NCBI GenBank assembly: GCA_937988695.1
Contig: CALKHM010000092.1
Coordinates: 1-29,220, forward strand
Source of the DNA: an uncultured Microbacterium sp.
GTDB lineage: Bacteria > Actinomycetota > Actinomycetes > Actinomycetales > Microbacteriaceae
Reading direction: 5' to 3'
Length of the DNA: 29,220 nucleotides
Part shown: positions 16,189 to 24,179 of the stretch, piece by piece
Numbering within the stretch: position 1 is the first letter of the stretch
How the letters are laid out: each line of letters begins with the position of its first letter
Translations under genes and position numbers: made by a program
The notes under the pieces: model-generated
What the model was told of the DNA's origin: nothing
Databases searched by the model: none
Seen by the model: the letters and a program-made list of their open reading frames with translations, nothing else

Positions 16189-16290
16189 GGTGATTGCCGG
16201 GCCGAGAGCGGCCGCCGCACGATGAAGATGGCGCGCTGCCGTCCGATGCGGCGCAGGATGCGTGCCCTCAGCGTGCAGGAGAGGGAGCCC

Positions 16291-17637
16291 ATGTCGAAAC
16301 TGAGCCTCGAGACGAGCGTCGCGGATTTCACGGCGACCTTCGCGGCATCCGCCGAGATGACCCGCGCCGGCCAGGAGCTGATTCCCGGCGGCTACAGTCG
16401 CAACTCGTTCAACTTCGGCCCGCATGCCGTCTTCGCCGCGGCCGGGGAGGGTGCGCACATCGTCACCGTGGATGGTCGTCGTCTGCTGGATCTGAACAAC
16501 AACTTCACGGTGAACGTGCTCGGTCACAATCACCCCGCGATCAGCTCGGCCTTGATGGAGGCGATCCCGTCCGGCATCTCGTTCGGCAACCCGAGCCCCG
16601 CCGAGCCCCGGCTCGCCCAGATCCTCGTCGACCGCATCCCGTCCGTCCAGAAGGTGCAGTTCTCCTGCTCCGCGACGGAGTCGTGCATGAGTGCCATCCG
16701 GATCGCCCGGGCGTTCACCGGGAAGACGAAGGTGGCCAAGTTCGAGGGCGGCTATCACGGCTTCAGCGACCTGCTGCACATCTCGTCGCACACCGGGCCC
16801 GGCGACGACGGCGGCACGGACGCCGATCCGAGGCCGATCCGTGACAGCGGCGGCATCCCTCAGGCAGACCTGGACAACACCGTCATCCTCACTCAGAACG
16901 ACGCCGAGGGCATGGAGCGGATCCTGGGCGCGCACGCCGACGAGATCGCCGCGGTGATCGTCGAGCTGCAAAGCGGCGCGGGTGGACTGATCGTGCTCGA
17001 TCAGGAGTTCGTGGAGCGGCTGCGCGCGACGACCCGTGCGCTCGGGATCGTGCTGATCTTCGACGAGACGATCAGCCTGCGCGCCGGCTATCACGGCCTG
17101 CAAGGCGTCTACGGCGTGAGCCCCGACCTCACGGTGATGGGCAAGATCATCGGCGGCGGGATGCCGTTGGGCGCCGTCGGCGGCTCGAAAGACGTCATGA
17201 GCGTGCTCGAGAACGGCACGGTGACCATCTCGGGCACCCACCACGGACACAAGCTCGCGCTGCTGGCCGGCGCTGCCTGCATGACGGCGATGGACGAGGA
17301 CGCGTTCGCGACGCTGAACGCGCGGGCCCTGCGGGTGAAGACCGAGCTGAACGAGTGGAGCAGCGCGCGCGACAGCCCCTTCACGGTGTACGGCCGGGGC
17401 TTCTCCCACCTCGCGTACGGCTACCTGAGCCGCCCGGGGCTTGCCATGCGTACGCACCGCGACTACTGGCGCAACCTCGATGCGGACAAGACGCAGATCA
17501 TCTCGCTCGAGCTGGCCATCCGCGGGTTCTTCCCCGTGCACCGCGGCGAGTTCTCGCTCTCGGTGCCGATGACCGACGACGACATCAGCGCGTACATCGC
17601 GACTCTCAAAGAGATCGTCCTCGCGTTGGAAGACTGA
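16291..17637 (+). CDS. Class III aminotransferase, glutamate-1-semialdehyde aminomutase-like
   Basis: A 448-residue fold-type I PLP enzyme. The Schiff-base lysine is Lys285 in VMGKIIGGGMPLGAVGG, close to the GSA aminomutase signature. Asp258 (LIFDET) would bind the PLP ring nitrogen, and SCSATESCMSAIRIAR (125-140) is the phosphate-cup region. True heme-pathway HemL is usually shorter and lies elsewhere, so a catabolic omega-aminotransferase is more likely: moving an amino group to a keto acid and leaving an aldehyde or ketone. The next gene, an aldehyde dehydrogenase 31 bases downstream, would oxidise such an aldehyde. The ATG at 16291 follows AGGAGAGGGAG; the frame is open back to 15634 but that part overlaps lysR. 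The substrate amine is unknown. Confidence 0.88.
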   Translation: MSKLSLETSVADFTATFAASAEMTRAGQELIPGGYSRNSFNFGPHAVFAAAGEGAHIVTVDGRRLLDLNNNFTVNVLGHNHPAISSALMEAIPSGISFGNPSPAEPRLAQILVDRIPSVQKVQFSCSATESCMSAIRIARAFTGKTKVAKFEGGYHGFSDLLHISSHTGPGDDGGTDADPRPIRDSGGIPQADLDNTVILTQNDAEGMERILGAHADEIAAVIVELQSGAGGLIVLDQEFVERLRATTRALGIVLIFDETISLRAGYHGLQGVYGVSPDLTVMGKIIGGGMPLGAVGGSKDVMSVLENGTVTISGTHHGHKLALLAGAACMTAMDEDAFATLNARALRVKTELNEWSSARDSPFTVYGRGFSHLAYGYLSRPGLAMRTHRDYWRNLDADKTQIISLELAIRGFFPVHRGEFSLSVPMTDDDISAYIATLKEIVLALED

Positions 17638-17668
17638 CCTACCCTCGATATCAGAAAGGACGTCGACG

Positions 17669-19135
17669 ATGACCGAGATCCAGGATCGCACCTCCGTGTG
17701 GGAGGGCAAGCTGTTCAGCGACGGATGGACGGAGGGCTCGGGCACGTCGATCCCCGTGCGCGCCCCGGCCACCGGGCGCCTGCTGACGACCGTTGCCGGG
17801 GCGAGTCCGGCGGACGTCGATCGAGCGGTCACCAGCGCCGTCGCCGCGCAGCGTGAGTGGGGTGCACAGCCCTACCCGGCACGCGCGGCCGTGCTGCTGA
17901 AGGCTGCGCAGCTTCTGCAGGAGAACCCCGCGCGTCTCATCGATCCGCTCATCGACGAGGCCGGCTCCGCACAGGGCAAGGCCGGCTTCGAGGCGATGCT
18001 GGTCACCACCGAGCTGCAGGAGTCGGCGGCGCTGGCATCGCACCCATACGGTGAGATGCTGCGATCGATGAAGCCGCGGCTGTCGCTGGCCCGCCGCGTG
18101 CCGGTGGGTGTCATCGGGGTGATCTCGCCGTTCAACTTCCCCGGCATCCTCTCGATGCGGTCGGTGGCTCCGGCGCTCGCGCTGGGCAACGCCGTCGTGC
18201 TCAAGCCCGACCCGCGCACCGCCATCTCGGGCGGACTCGCGCTGGCGGCGCTGCTCGAAGAGGCGGGTCTGCCGCAGGGCGTGCTGCACGTGCTCCCGGG
18301 CGGCGGAGACGTCGGCGAGGCGATGGTGCAGCATCCCGGCATCTCGACGATCTCGTTCACCGGATCGACCGCCGCCGGCCGCCGGGTGGCGGCATCCGCC
18401 GCGCCTCTGCTCAAGCGGGTGCATCTCGAGCTCGGCGGCAACAACGCCCAGCTCGTGCTGCCCGACGCCGACGTCGCGAAGGCCGCCTCGGTGGCGGCGT
18501 GGGGATCGTACCTGCACCAGGGGCAGATCTGCATGTCAACGGGACGCCACCTCGTGCACCGCTCGATCGCCGACGAGTACGTGCGGCGGCTGGCGGACAA
18601 GGCGCGCGCCCTGCGCGTGGGCGACGGTCGTGACGGCGACAACGCGCTCGGGCCGATCATCGACGACGGGCAGCTCGCCCACATCGACGACATCGTGCAG
18701 ACCTCGGTCTCGCAGGGCGCGACCCTCGTGGCGGGCGGCACCTATAACGGACGGTTCTACCAGCCGACCGTGCTCACCGAGGTCGCCGAGGACAACCGCG
18801 CCTGGACCGAGGAGATCTTCGGCCCGGTCGCTCCGGTGCTGATCTACGACGACGTCGACGAGGCGATCGAGATCATCAACCGCAGCGAGTACGGCCTGTC
18901 CGTGTCGATCCTCACCGGCAACGCGTACCGCGCCTACGAACTGGCCGACCGCATCACCTCGGGCGCCATCCACATCAACGACGCCACGGTCGACGATGAG
19001 GCATCCATCCCGTTCGGTGGCATGAAGGCGTCTGGTGTCGGCGGCCGCTTCGGAGGACCGCACGCGAACCTCGACACGTTCACCGAGATCCAGTGGGTCA
19101 CGGTGCAGGGCGACATCGCCGACTATCCGTTCTGA
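17669..19135 (+). CDS. Aldehyde dehydrogenase family protein (benzaldehyde dehydrogenase-like)
   Basis: A 488-residue NAD(P)-dependent aldehyde dehydrogenase. Catalytic Cys288 is in GQICMSTGR, the general base Glu254 in LELGGNNAQL, and Asn156 of the oxyanion hole in SPFNFP; FTGST (230-234) contacts the nicotinamide. The length is standard. Motifs such as NFPGILSMRSVAPALALGNAVVLKPD and HQGQICMSTGR recall the benzaldehyde/vanillin dehydrogenase subgroup, but aliphatic semialdehydes are equally possible. AGAAAGGA precedes the ATG. It follows the aminotransferase by 31 bases and very likely oxidises that enzyme's aldehyde product to an acid. Confidence 0.93.
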   Translation: MTEIQDRTSVWEGKLFSDGWTEGSGTSIPVRAPATGRLLTTVAGASPADVDRAVTSAVAAQREWGAQPYPARAAVLLKAAQLLQENPARLIDPLIDEAGSAQGKAGFEAMLVTTELQESAALASHPYGEMLRSMKPRLSLARRVPVGVIGVISPFNFPGILSMRSVAPALALGNAVVLKPDPRTAISGGLALAALLEEAGLPQGVLHVLPGGGDVGEAMVQHPGISTISFTGSTAAGRRVAASAAPLLKRVHLELGGNNAQLVLPDADVAKAASVAAWGSYLHQGQICMSTGRHLVHRSIADEYVRRLADKARALRVGDGRDGDNALGPIIDDGQLAHIDDIVQTSVSQGATLVAGGTYNGRFYQPTVLTEVAEDNRAWTEEIFGPVAPVLIYDDVDEAIEIINRSEYGLSVSILTGNAYRAYELADRITSGAIHINDATVDDEASIPFGGMKASGVGGRFGGPHANLDTFTEIQWVTVQGDIADYPF

Positions 19136-19221
19136 GGCGCGCCCGGGGCGGGCGACGGGTCCCCCCCCGGAGAGCCGACCGACGGGGTTGCCGGCGTGGT
19201 GGCGTTTCAGGCGCCGCGCCG

Positions 19222-20004
19222 TCACACCACGACGACCTCGACACCGAGGGCACGGAGGCGGTCGAGCTCTTCGGGGTCGGCCGACTCGTCGGTGATGAGC
19301 ATGTCGATCTGATCGCTGTCGGCCATGCGGGCAAGAGCCGCGCGGCCGATCTTCGAGCCGTCGGCGACGACGATCGTCCGGTGCGCCTTGGTCACCATCG
19401 CGTGGTTCGTGCGCGCCTCGGTCTCGTCGTGGGTGGTCACACCCGCCGTCGCCGAGACGCCATCGGCACCGAGGATCGCGGTGCCCACGTTCACCGCGGT
19501 GAATGTGCCCTCGGCCAGCACGCCGACGAGCTCGAGCGACTGCGGGCGCAGGATGCCGCCGGTCATGACGACCTTCAGCCGCGGGTTCGAGGCTACCTGG
19601 GTCGCGATGGACAGCGAGTTGGTGACGATCGTGAGGTCGGGGTGGTGCGCGAGCTCACGGGCGACCCCGGCGGTGGTCGTCCCGCCGCTGAGCGCGACGG
19701 CGTGACGTTCGCGGGGGATGCGGGCCGCCGCCGCACGCGCGATGCGCAGCTTCGCATCCTGGAAACGCGTGTCACGCAGTGCCACGGGCATCTCGGCCAT
19801 CGTGCCGTTGACCTTCGCGCCGCCGTGCGTGCGCACGATGAGCCCGCGGTCGGCGAGCACGGCGAGATCGCGTCGCATGGTGGCCGGCGACGCGCTGAAC
19901 AGCTCGGACAGTGTCGAGACCGACGCGTCACCCCGCTCGGCGATGGCATCCAGGATGTCGGCCATCCGCCGAGATCGCTTGGCCGATCCGGCGAAATCCG
20001 GCAC
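19222..20004 (-). CDS. DeoR/GlpR family transcriptional regulator
   Basis: A DeoR-type repressor of about 260 residues. The winged HTH is RRMADILDAIAERG, then STLSELFSASPATMRRDLAVLADRGLIVRTHGGA (about 12-64 from this start). The C-terminal sugar-phosphate sensor domain has LSGGTTTAGV, NSLSIA and the GADGVSATAGVTT segment typical of the DeoRC fold. Regulators of this kind are usually released from DNA by a phosphorylated sugar intermediate, which suits the adjacent glycosidase and aldolase genes. The start is uncertain. The GTG at 20004 has AGG at good spacing and lies downstream of a candidate promoter, whereas an in-frame ATG at 20055 would sit inside the ATGATCATT operator region. Confidence 0.88.
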   Translation of the reverse strand: MPDFAGSAKRSRRMADILDAIAERGDASVSTLSELFSASPATMRRDLAVLADRGLIVRTHGGAKVNGTMAEMPVALRDTRFQDAKLRIARAAAARIPRERHAVALSGGTTTAGVARELAHHPDLTIVTNSLSIATQVASNPRLKVVMTGGILRPQSLELVGVLAEGTFTAVNVGTAILGADGVSATAGVTTHDETEARTNHAMVTKAHRTIVVADGSKIGRAALARMADSDQIDMLITDESADPEELDRLRALGVEVVVV

Positions 20005-20037
20005 CGACGACCTGTTCACTGCGTTGACCACAGAGTG

Positions 20038-20066
20038 AGCATGACAGATGATCATTTATGCGTCAA
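20038..20066 (-). promoter_or_regulatory. Candidate deoR promoter
   Basis: On the minus strand TTGACG (20066-20061), 17 bases, then CATGCT (20043-20038) would start transcription near 20030, upstream of the GTG at 20004. The -10 is weak. The repeated ATGATCATT words overlap this promoter, as expected for autoregulation. Confidence 0.35.
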
Positions 20067-20084
20067 TATGATCATTCGATTGCG
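20048..20084. promoter_or_regulatory. Candidate DeoR operator between deoR and the GH4 gene
   Basis: ATGATCATT occurs twice in direct orientation (20048-20056 and 20068-20076), 20 bases apart, or about two helical turns. CGATTGCG follows at 20077-20084. Related words (TCATTC, CGCAAT) recur upstream of the ABC operon and between the amidohydrolase and SIS genes. AT-rich DNA in an otherwise very GC-rich region supports a regulatory role. Confidence 0.45.
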
Positions 20085-20116
20085 CGCACTGCGCAGTTGC
20101 TTCGACAATCAAGAAC

Positions 20117-21436
20117 ATGCCCTCGATCGTCTTCCTCGGGGCGGGCAGCGTCGTGTTCACGCGCCAGCTCCTCACCGATCTGCTCCGCTTCGCCGACCTG
20201 CCGGTGCTCGACATCGCTCTGCACGACATCGATCCGGCGCGCCTGGACGTCGCACATCGCACGGCGTTGAGCGTCGCCCGTCAGCTCGGTCGCGAGGTAC
20301 GCGTGCGCGCGTCGCAGGACCGGCGGGAGTGCCTGGCGGGCGCGGACTTCGTGGTGAACATGATCCAGGTCGGCGGCATCGCCGCCACCCGTGTCGACCT
20401 CGAGGTGCCCGCGCGGCACGGTCTGCGTCAGACGATCGGCGACACCACCGGCGTGGGCGGCGTGTTCCGCGCCCTGCGCACCTTCCCGGTGCTCTCCGGC
20501 ATCGCCCGCGACATGCAGGAACTGTGCCCGGACGCCTGGTTCCTCAACTACACGAACCCCATGGCGATGAACGTGTGGTGGATGTCGCTGGTCGCTGCGC
20601 AGCTGAAGGTCGTCGGACTGTGCCACAGTGTCTACTGGACCGTGCACGACCTGTGTGCGCTCGTCGGGGTGCCGATGGAGGGCACCCGCTACCGCGCCGG
20701 CGGAGTCAATCACCAGGCGTGGCTCGTGGAGTGGAGCCGCGACGGACAGGACCTGTACCCGCTGCTGCGCGAGCGCATCGCGGCCGACCCGGAGCTGGAG
20801 CGCCGCGTGCGGGTGGAGATCTTCCGCCGTGTGGGCTTCTACCCGACGGAGACGAGCGAGCACTCGTCGGAATACGTGGGATGGTTCCTGCGCTCGGACG
20901 CGCAGATCGCCCGCTACCGGCTGCAGCCGCTCCAGTACATCGGCATCTCGGAGCGCAACGTGCAGGAGTTCGAACACGCCCGTGATCTGCTGGAGGCCGG
21001 ACAGGACCTCCCCCTGCATGCGGAGGGGGATGCCGCGGAGTACGCCCCGCAGATCATCCACTCGATCCTGACGGGTGTCTCCCGGGAGCTGCACGTGAAC
21101 GTGCCCAACGCGGGGCACATCGACAACCTGCCGCAGGGCGCGGTCATCGAGGTGCCCGCCACCGTCGACGCCGACGGCGTGCGAGCGCACCGCTTCGGCT
21201 CGGTGCCCTCGGCCGGCGCCGCGCTGAACCGCACCTACCTGTCCGTCGCCGAGCTCACGATCGAGGCAGCGCGCAGCGGCGACCCGCTGCGGGTGCGGCA
21301 GGCCGTGCTCGCCGACGCGAACGCCAGCTCCACGCTCACCCCGCAGCAGATCTGGGACCTGTGCGACGAGCTCACCGCCGCCCACGCGCAGTATCTGCCG
21401 GTCGCGCTCGGCGGGACCGCAGAGGACGTGCGATGA
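20117..21436 (+). CDS. Glycoside hydrolase family 4 (alpha-glucosidase/alpha-galactosidase-like)
   Basis: A 439-residue NAD- and metal-dependent GH4 enzyme. The N-terminal Rossmann loop FLGAGSVVFTRQLLTDLL (6-23) and Asp37 bind NAD. IGDTTGVGGVFRALRT (107-122) and NYTNPMA (144-150) are family motifs. Cys169 (GLCHSVYW) and His199 (GGVNHQAW) are the metal ligands. GH4 enzymes open glycosides by transient oxidation at C3 and act on alpha- or beta-linked, sometimes 6-phosphorylated, sugars. The CHSV motif is the MelA/AglA type, so non-phosphorylated alpha-glycosides are likely, consistent with an ABC rather than a PTS importer nearby. No signal peptide, so cytoplasmic. The ribosome site is weak (AAGAAC). 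The exact sugar is unknown. Confidence 0.92.
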   Translation: MPSIVFLGAGSVVFTRQLLTDLLRFADLPVLDIALHDIDPARLDVAHRTALSVARQLGREVRVRASQDRRECLAGADFVVNMIQVGGIAATRVDLEVPARHGLRQTIGDTTGVGGVFRALRTFPVLSGIARDMQELCPDAWFLNYTNPMAMNVWWMSLVAAQLKVVGLCHSVYWTVHDLCALVGVPMEGTRYRAGGVNHQAWLVEWSRDGQDLYPLLRERIAADPELERRVRVEIFRRVGFYPTETSEHSSEYVGWFLRSDAQIARYRLQPLQYIGISERNVQEFEHARDLLEAGQDLPLHAEGDAAEYAPQIIHSILTGVSRELHVNVPNAGHIDNLPQGAVIEVPATVDADGVRAHRFGSVPSAGAALNRTYLSVAELTIEAARSGDPLRVRQAVLADANASSTLTPQQIWDLCDELTAAHAQYLPVALGGTAEDVR

Positions 21437-22275
21437 CGCTCAGCGATGCGCAGGAGCTCACCGCGGCCGCCGCGGCGCGCGGTCGCGCCGTGCCGGCGTT
21501 CAACGTCATCACGCTGGAGCAGGCCGAGGCCGTCGTCACGGCGGCCGAGGAGACCGGCATCCCGCTGCTGCTGCAGGTGAGCCAGAACGCCATCGCGTTC
21601 CGCGGCAGTTTCGCGCCGTTGCTGGCCGCGTGCCGGCAACTGGCGGACGAGGCCGCGGTGCCGGTGGGCGTGCACGTCGACCACCTTCAGGACGAGACGC
21701 TCGCGCAAGCCATCATCGCCCGGGCCGGGGAGCTCGGCGTCGGCTCGCTGATGTTCGACGCGGCCACTCTCGGATACGACGACAACGCGGCGCTCACCGC
21801 CCGCGTCGTCGCCGACGCCCAGGAGCACGGACTGTGGGTGGAGGGCGAGCTCGGCGAGATCGGCGGCAAGAACGGCGCCCACGCGCCCGGCGTGCGCACG
21901 GACCCCGGCCAGGCCGTCGCCTATGTGCGCGAGACCGGGGTCGACGCCCTCGCGGTGGCAGTCGGCAGCACCCACGCGATGCGCGACCGCAACGCCCTGC
22001 TCGACCTCGGCCTCATCGCGCGGCTGGCGCAGGCCGTGCCGGTGCCGCTCGTGTTGCACGGCAGCTCAGGGGTTCCCGACGCGGCGCTCTCCGACGCCGT
22101 CGATGCCGGCATCCGCAAGGTGAACGTCGGCACCGCGCTCGGCATCGCGGGCACCGCAGCGCTGCGCGAGCAGCTCGCCGCGCGTGCCGACGCCGTCGAC
22201 CCGCGCATGTATCTGCGGGGGATGCGGGATGCCACGCGCGTGGCGGCGGCGCATCTGGCAGCCGTCGTCGGCTAG
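21433..22275 (+). CDS. Class II ketose-bisphosphate aldolase (FbaA/GatY/KbaY family)
   Basis: A 280-residue zinc-dependent aldolase. The catalytic Asp83 and metal ligand His84 lie in GVHVDHLQDE, Glu139 in WVEGELGEIGG, His181 in VGSTHAM, and His209 in LVLHGSSG, so the full zinc site is present. VNVGTALG near residue 235 is the phosphate-binding region. The family cleaves fructose- or tagatose-1,6-bisphosphate to dihydroxyacetone phosphate and glyceraldehyde-3-phosphate. The length is that of the GatY/KbaY group. Its ATG overlaps the GH4 stop by four bases (ATGA), so the two are translationally coupled. Two PfkB-family kinases in the same region could supply its bisphosphate substrate. Which epimer it prefers cannot be told. 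Confidence 0.9.
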   Translation: MTLSDAQELTAAAAARGRAVPAFNVITLEQAEAVVTAAEETGIPLLLQVSQNAIAFRGSFAPLLAACRQLADEAAVPVGVHVDHLQDETLAQAIIARAGELGVGSLMFDAATLGYDDNAALTARVVADAQEHGLWVEGELGEIGGKNGAHAPGVRTDPGQAVAYVRETGVDALAVAVGSTHAMRDRNALLDLGLIARLAQAVPVPLVLHGSSGVPDAALSDAVDAGIRKVNVGTALGIAGTAALREQLAARADAVDPRMYLRGMRDATRVAAAHLAAVVG

Positions 22276-22316
22276 GGCATCCGCCCCGAGCGTCACCGGT
22301 CGTCGTCGGCTGTCTC

Positions 22317-23210
22317 TCAGCCTTTGAGCCCGGATGCCGCCAGACCGTCGATGACGCGTCGCTGCAGCAGGATGAACATGATGAGCACGGGCGCCATCGC
22401 CATGAGGCTCGCGGCCATCAGCACCGGGTAGTCGGTCGTGCGGTCGCTGGACAGGGTCGCAAGGCCCGCGGCCAGCGGCATGGCCTCGGCCTGCGTTGAG
22501 ACCACCAACGGCCACAGCAGCAGGTTCCACGACCAGAGGATCGTCGTGATGGCCAGCACGCTGATGCTCGGATGCACCAGGGGCAGCATCACGCGCGTGA
22601 AGACCTGGAAGGGGTTGGCGCCGTCGATGCGCGCGGCTTCCTCGAGCTCCGCGGGCAGGTTGAGGAACGCCGTGCGCATGAGGAACGTGCCGAACGCGCT
22701 GAACAGGCCGGGCGCCACGATGCCCATCAAAGTGTTCAGCCAACCCAGCGACTGCACGATCTGGTATTGCGAGAGCAGGTAGACCTGCGACGGCACCAGA
22801 AGGATCGACAGCACGAGCGCCAGCAGCAGGGCTCGTCCCCGGAACCGCATGCGCGCGAAGGCGTATCCGGCGAACGTGCACAGCACGATCTGCGCACAGG
22901 TCTGCACCACCGTCATCCACACGGATGTCTGCAGCTGCTGCAGGAACGGCAGCCGCTCGAAGACCTCGACGTAGCTGCTCCACTGCAGGTGGGCCGGCCA
23001 GAACGTGGGTGGCACCGACTGCACCTCGGCCTGCGTGGACAGCGACATGATGATCTGCCACAGGAACGGGAAGGCCATGATGAAGCCGCCGACGCCGAGC
23101 ACAAGGTGGATCCACCACGTGCGACCCTCGCGCGGCACGGCCTGCCGACGGGGGATGCCGCCGGTGACGAGGGCGCGTGTGGTGGGGGTGGCCTGTGCGA
23201 TGCCGGTCAT
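22317..23210 (-). CDS. Carbohydrate ABC transporter permease (MalG-type, CUT1)
   Basis: A 297-residue inner-membrane permease with six predicted helices. The first helix is preceded by a charged cytoplasmic tail (1-33). The EAA loop that docks to the ATPase reads ELEEAARIDGANPFQVFTRV, followed by MLPLVHPSI; this is the MalG class. It overlaps the upstream permease by four bases (ATGA at 23207-23210), so production is coupled. It is the last gene of the leftward importer operon and converges on the aldolase across only 41 bases. No ATP-binding subunit is found nearby. Confidence 0.93.
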   Translation of the reverse strand: MTGIAQATPTTRALVTGGIPRRQAVPREGRTWWIHLVLGVGGFIMAFPFLWQIIMSLSTQAEVQSVPPTFWPAHLQWSSYVEVFERLPFLQQLQTSVWMTVVQTCAQIVLCTFAGYAFARMRFRGRALLLALVLSILLVPSQVYLLSQYQIVQSLGWLNTLMGIVAPGLFSAFGTFLMRTAFLNLPAELEEAARIDGANPFQVFTRVMLPLVHPSISVLAITTILWSWNLLLWPLVVSTQAEAMPLAAGLATLSSDRTTDYPVLMAASLMAMAPVLIMFILLQRRVIDGLAASGLKG

Positions 23211-24175
23211 GACTGGGCCCACCTTCTCTGGGCGCGGAACTGGACGAGCGTGATCAGACCGATGATCACGAAGATCACCATCGCGATCGCTGCGGCCAGG
23301 CCCTTGTCGTTCTGGATGAAGCCCGTCGAGTAGAAGTAGAAGACGAGCGACATCGTCTTGGGCAGCACCGGGTTCGAGCTGCCGAGGATCGCGTAGAGCA
23401 GGTCGAAGAGCTGGAAGCTGCCGATCGTCGTGATGATGAGCACGAAGAAGATGCTGGGGGTCAGCAGCGGCACGGTGATCGAACGGAACTGGCGCCATCT
23501 GCTCGCGCCGTCCACACGCGCGGCCTCGTACAGCTCGGACGGGATGTCCTTGAGACCGGCGCCGAGGATGATCATGGAGAACCCGACCGACGACCACAGA
23601 CCGACGATCGAGACGGCCACCAGGGCGAAGCCCGGCGTGGAGATCCAGTACGGCCCGGAGATCCCGAACAGGGACAGGAACCAGTTCAGCACCCCGAAGT
23701 CGCCGTTGAAGATGATGCGCCAGACCAGTGCGATCGCGGCAGGCATCGCCACATAGGGGAGGAAGAACAGCGCACGGTAGAACTGCGCCAATCGCAGCCC
23801 CGGCGTGTTCAGCAAGCTGGCCAGCCACACCGCGATCGGGACACCGAGCAGCACGATCAGCGTGTAGATCAGGGTGTTCAGCAGCGCCTGGTATAGCTGC
23901 GGGTCGGACAGCAGCGCCGCATAGTTCGTCAGCCCGCTGAAGACTGCGCCGCCGAAGACGCCCCAGGTCGTGAACGAGAACCAGAAGGTCTGCACGATCG
24001 GCCACAGGTAGAAGATCGCGACACCGATCAGCAGCGGCCCCGCGAACAGCCATGGCCACGCGCCGTCGGCCCGCAGCGACCGCGCGCCCCGTCCGGGCTC
24101 GCCGGAGCGAGTCCGGACGGGGCGGCCAGCCGACCCGCCGGCGACGGCATCGCGCACGTGCGCATCGACGGCCAT
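23207..24175 (-). CDS. Carbohydrate ABC transporter permease (MalF-type, CUT1)
   Basis: A 322-residue permease with a hydrophilic N-terminal tail (about 40 residues) and six helices; the first is WLFAGPLLIGVAIFYLWPIV. The EAA loop is ELYEAARVDGASRWRQFRSI followed by TVPLLTPS, typical of MalF/UgpA-type partners. The ATG at 24175 follows AAGGAG by seven bases, and that ribosome site overlaps the stop region of the binding-protein gene, only four bases away. An in-frame ATG at 24202 lies inside the binding-protein gene and is less likely. It forms the translocation pore with the MalG-type partner. Confidence 0.92.
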   Translation of the reverse strand: MAVDAHVRDAVAGGSAGRPVRTRSGEPGRGARSLRADGAWPWLFAGPLLIGVAIFYLWPIVQTFWFSFTTWGVFGGAVFSGLTNYAALLSDPQLYQALLNTLIYTLIVLLGVPIAVWLASLLNTPGLRLAQFYRALFFLPYVAMPAAIALVWRIIFNGDFGVLNWFLSLFGISGPYWISTPGFALVAVSIVGLWSSVGFSMIILGAGLKDIPSELYEAARVDGASRWRQFRSITVPLLTPSIFFVLIITTIGSFQLFDLLYAILGSSNPVLPKTMSLVFYFYSTGFIQNDKGLAAAIAMVIFVIIGLITLVQFRAQRRWAQS

Positions 24176-24179
24176 CGCG

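Noticed and set aside
16102..17832. Open frame of about 576 codons on the minus strand opposite the aminotransferase
   Set aside because: Shadow of the aminotransferase, which has an intact PLP lysine motif and a good start site; the opposite product has no recognisable family.
11222..19135. Ectoine degradation locus (M24 hydrolase, aminotransferase and aldehyde dehydrogenase in one region)
   Set aside because: The M24 gene and the aminotransferase/dehydrogenase pair belong to different transcription units with different operators, and no DoeB-type deacetylase is present.
19161..19168. Run of eight C residues between the convergent aldehyde dehydrogenase and deoR genes
   Set aside because: Noncoding, with no supporting hairpin or repeat; probably just a homopolymer tract and possibly a sequencing-sensitive spot.
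19093..20985. Open frame of about 630 codons on the plus strand across deoR and the GH4 start
   Set aside because: It overlaps two well-supported genes and its product is a low-complexity Arg/His/Gly-rich sequence.
22317..24059. A single 580-codon frame covering both ABC permeases
   Set aside because: Its first half is an out-of-frame reading of the MalF-type gene; the true genes overlap by ATGA at 23207-23210.
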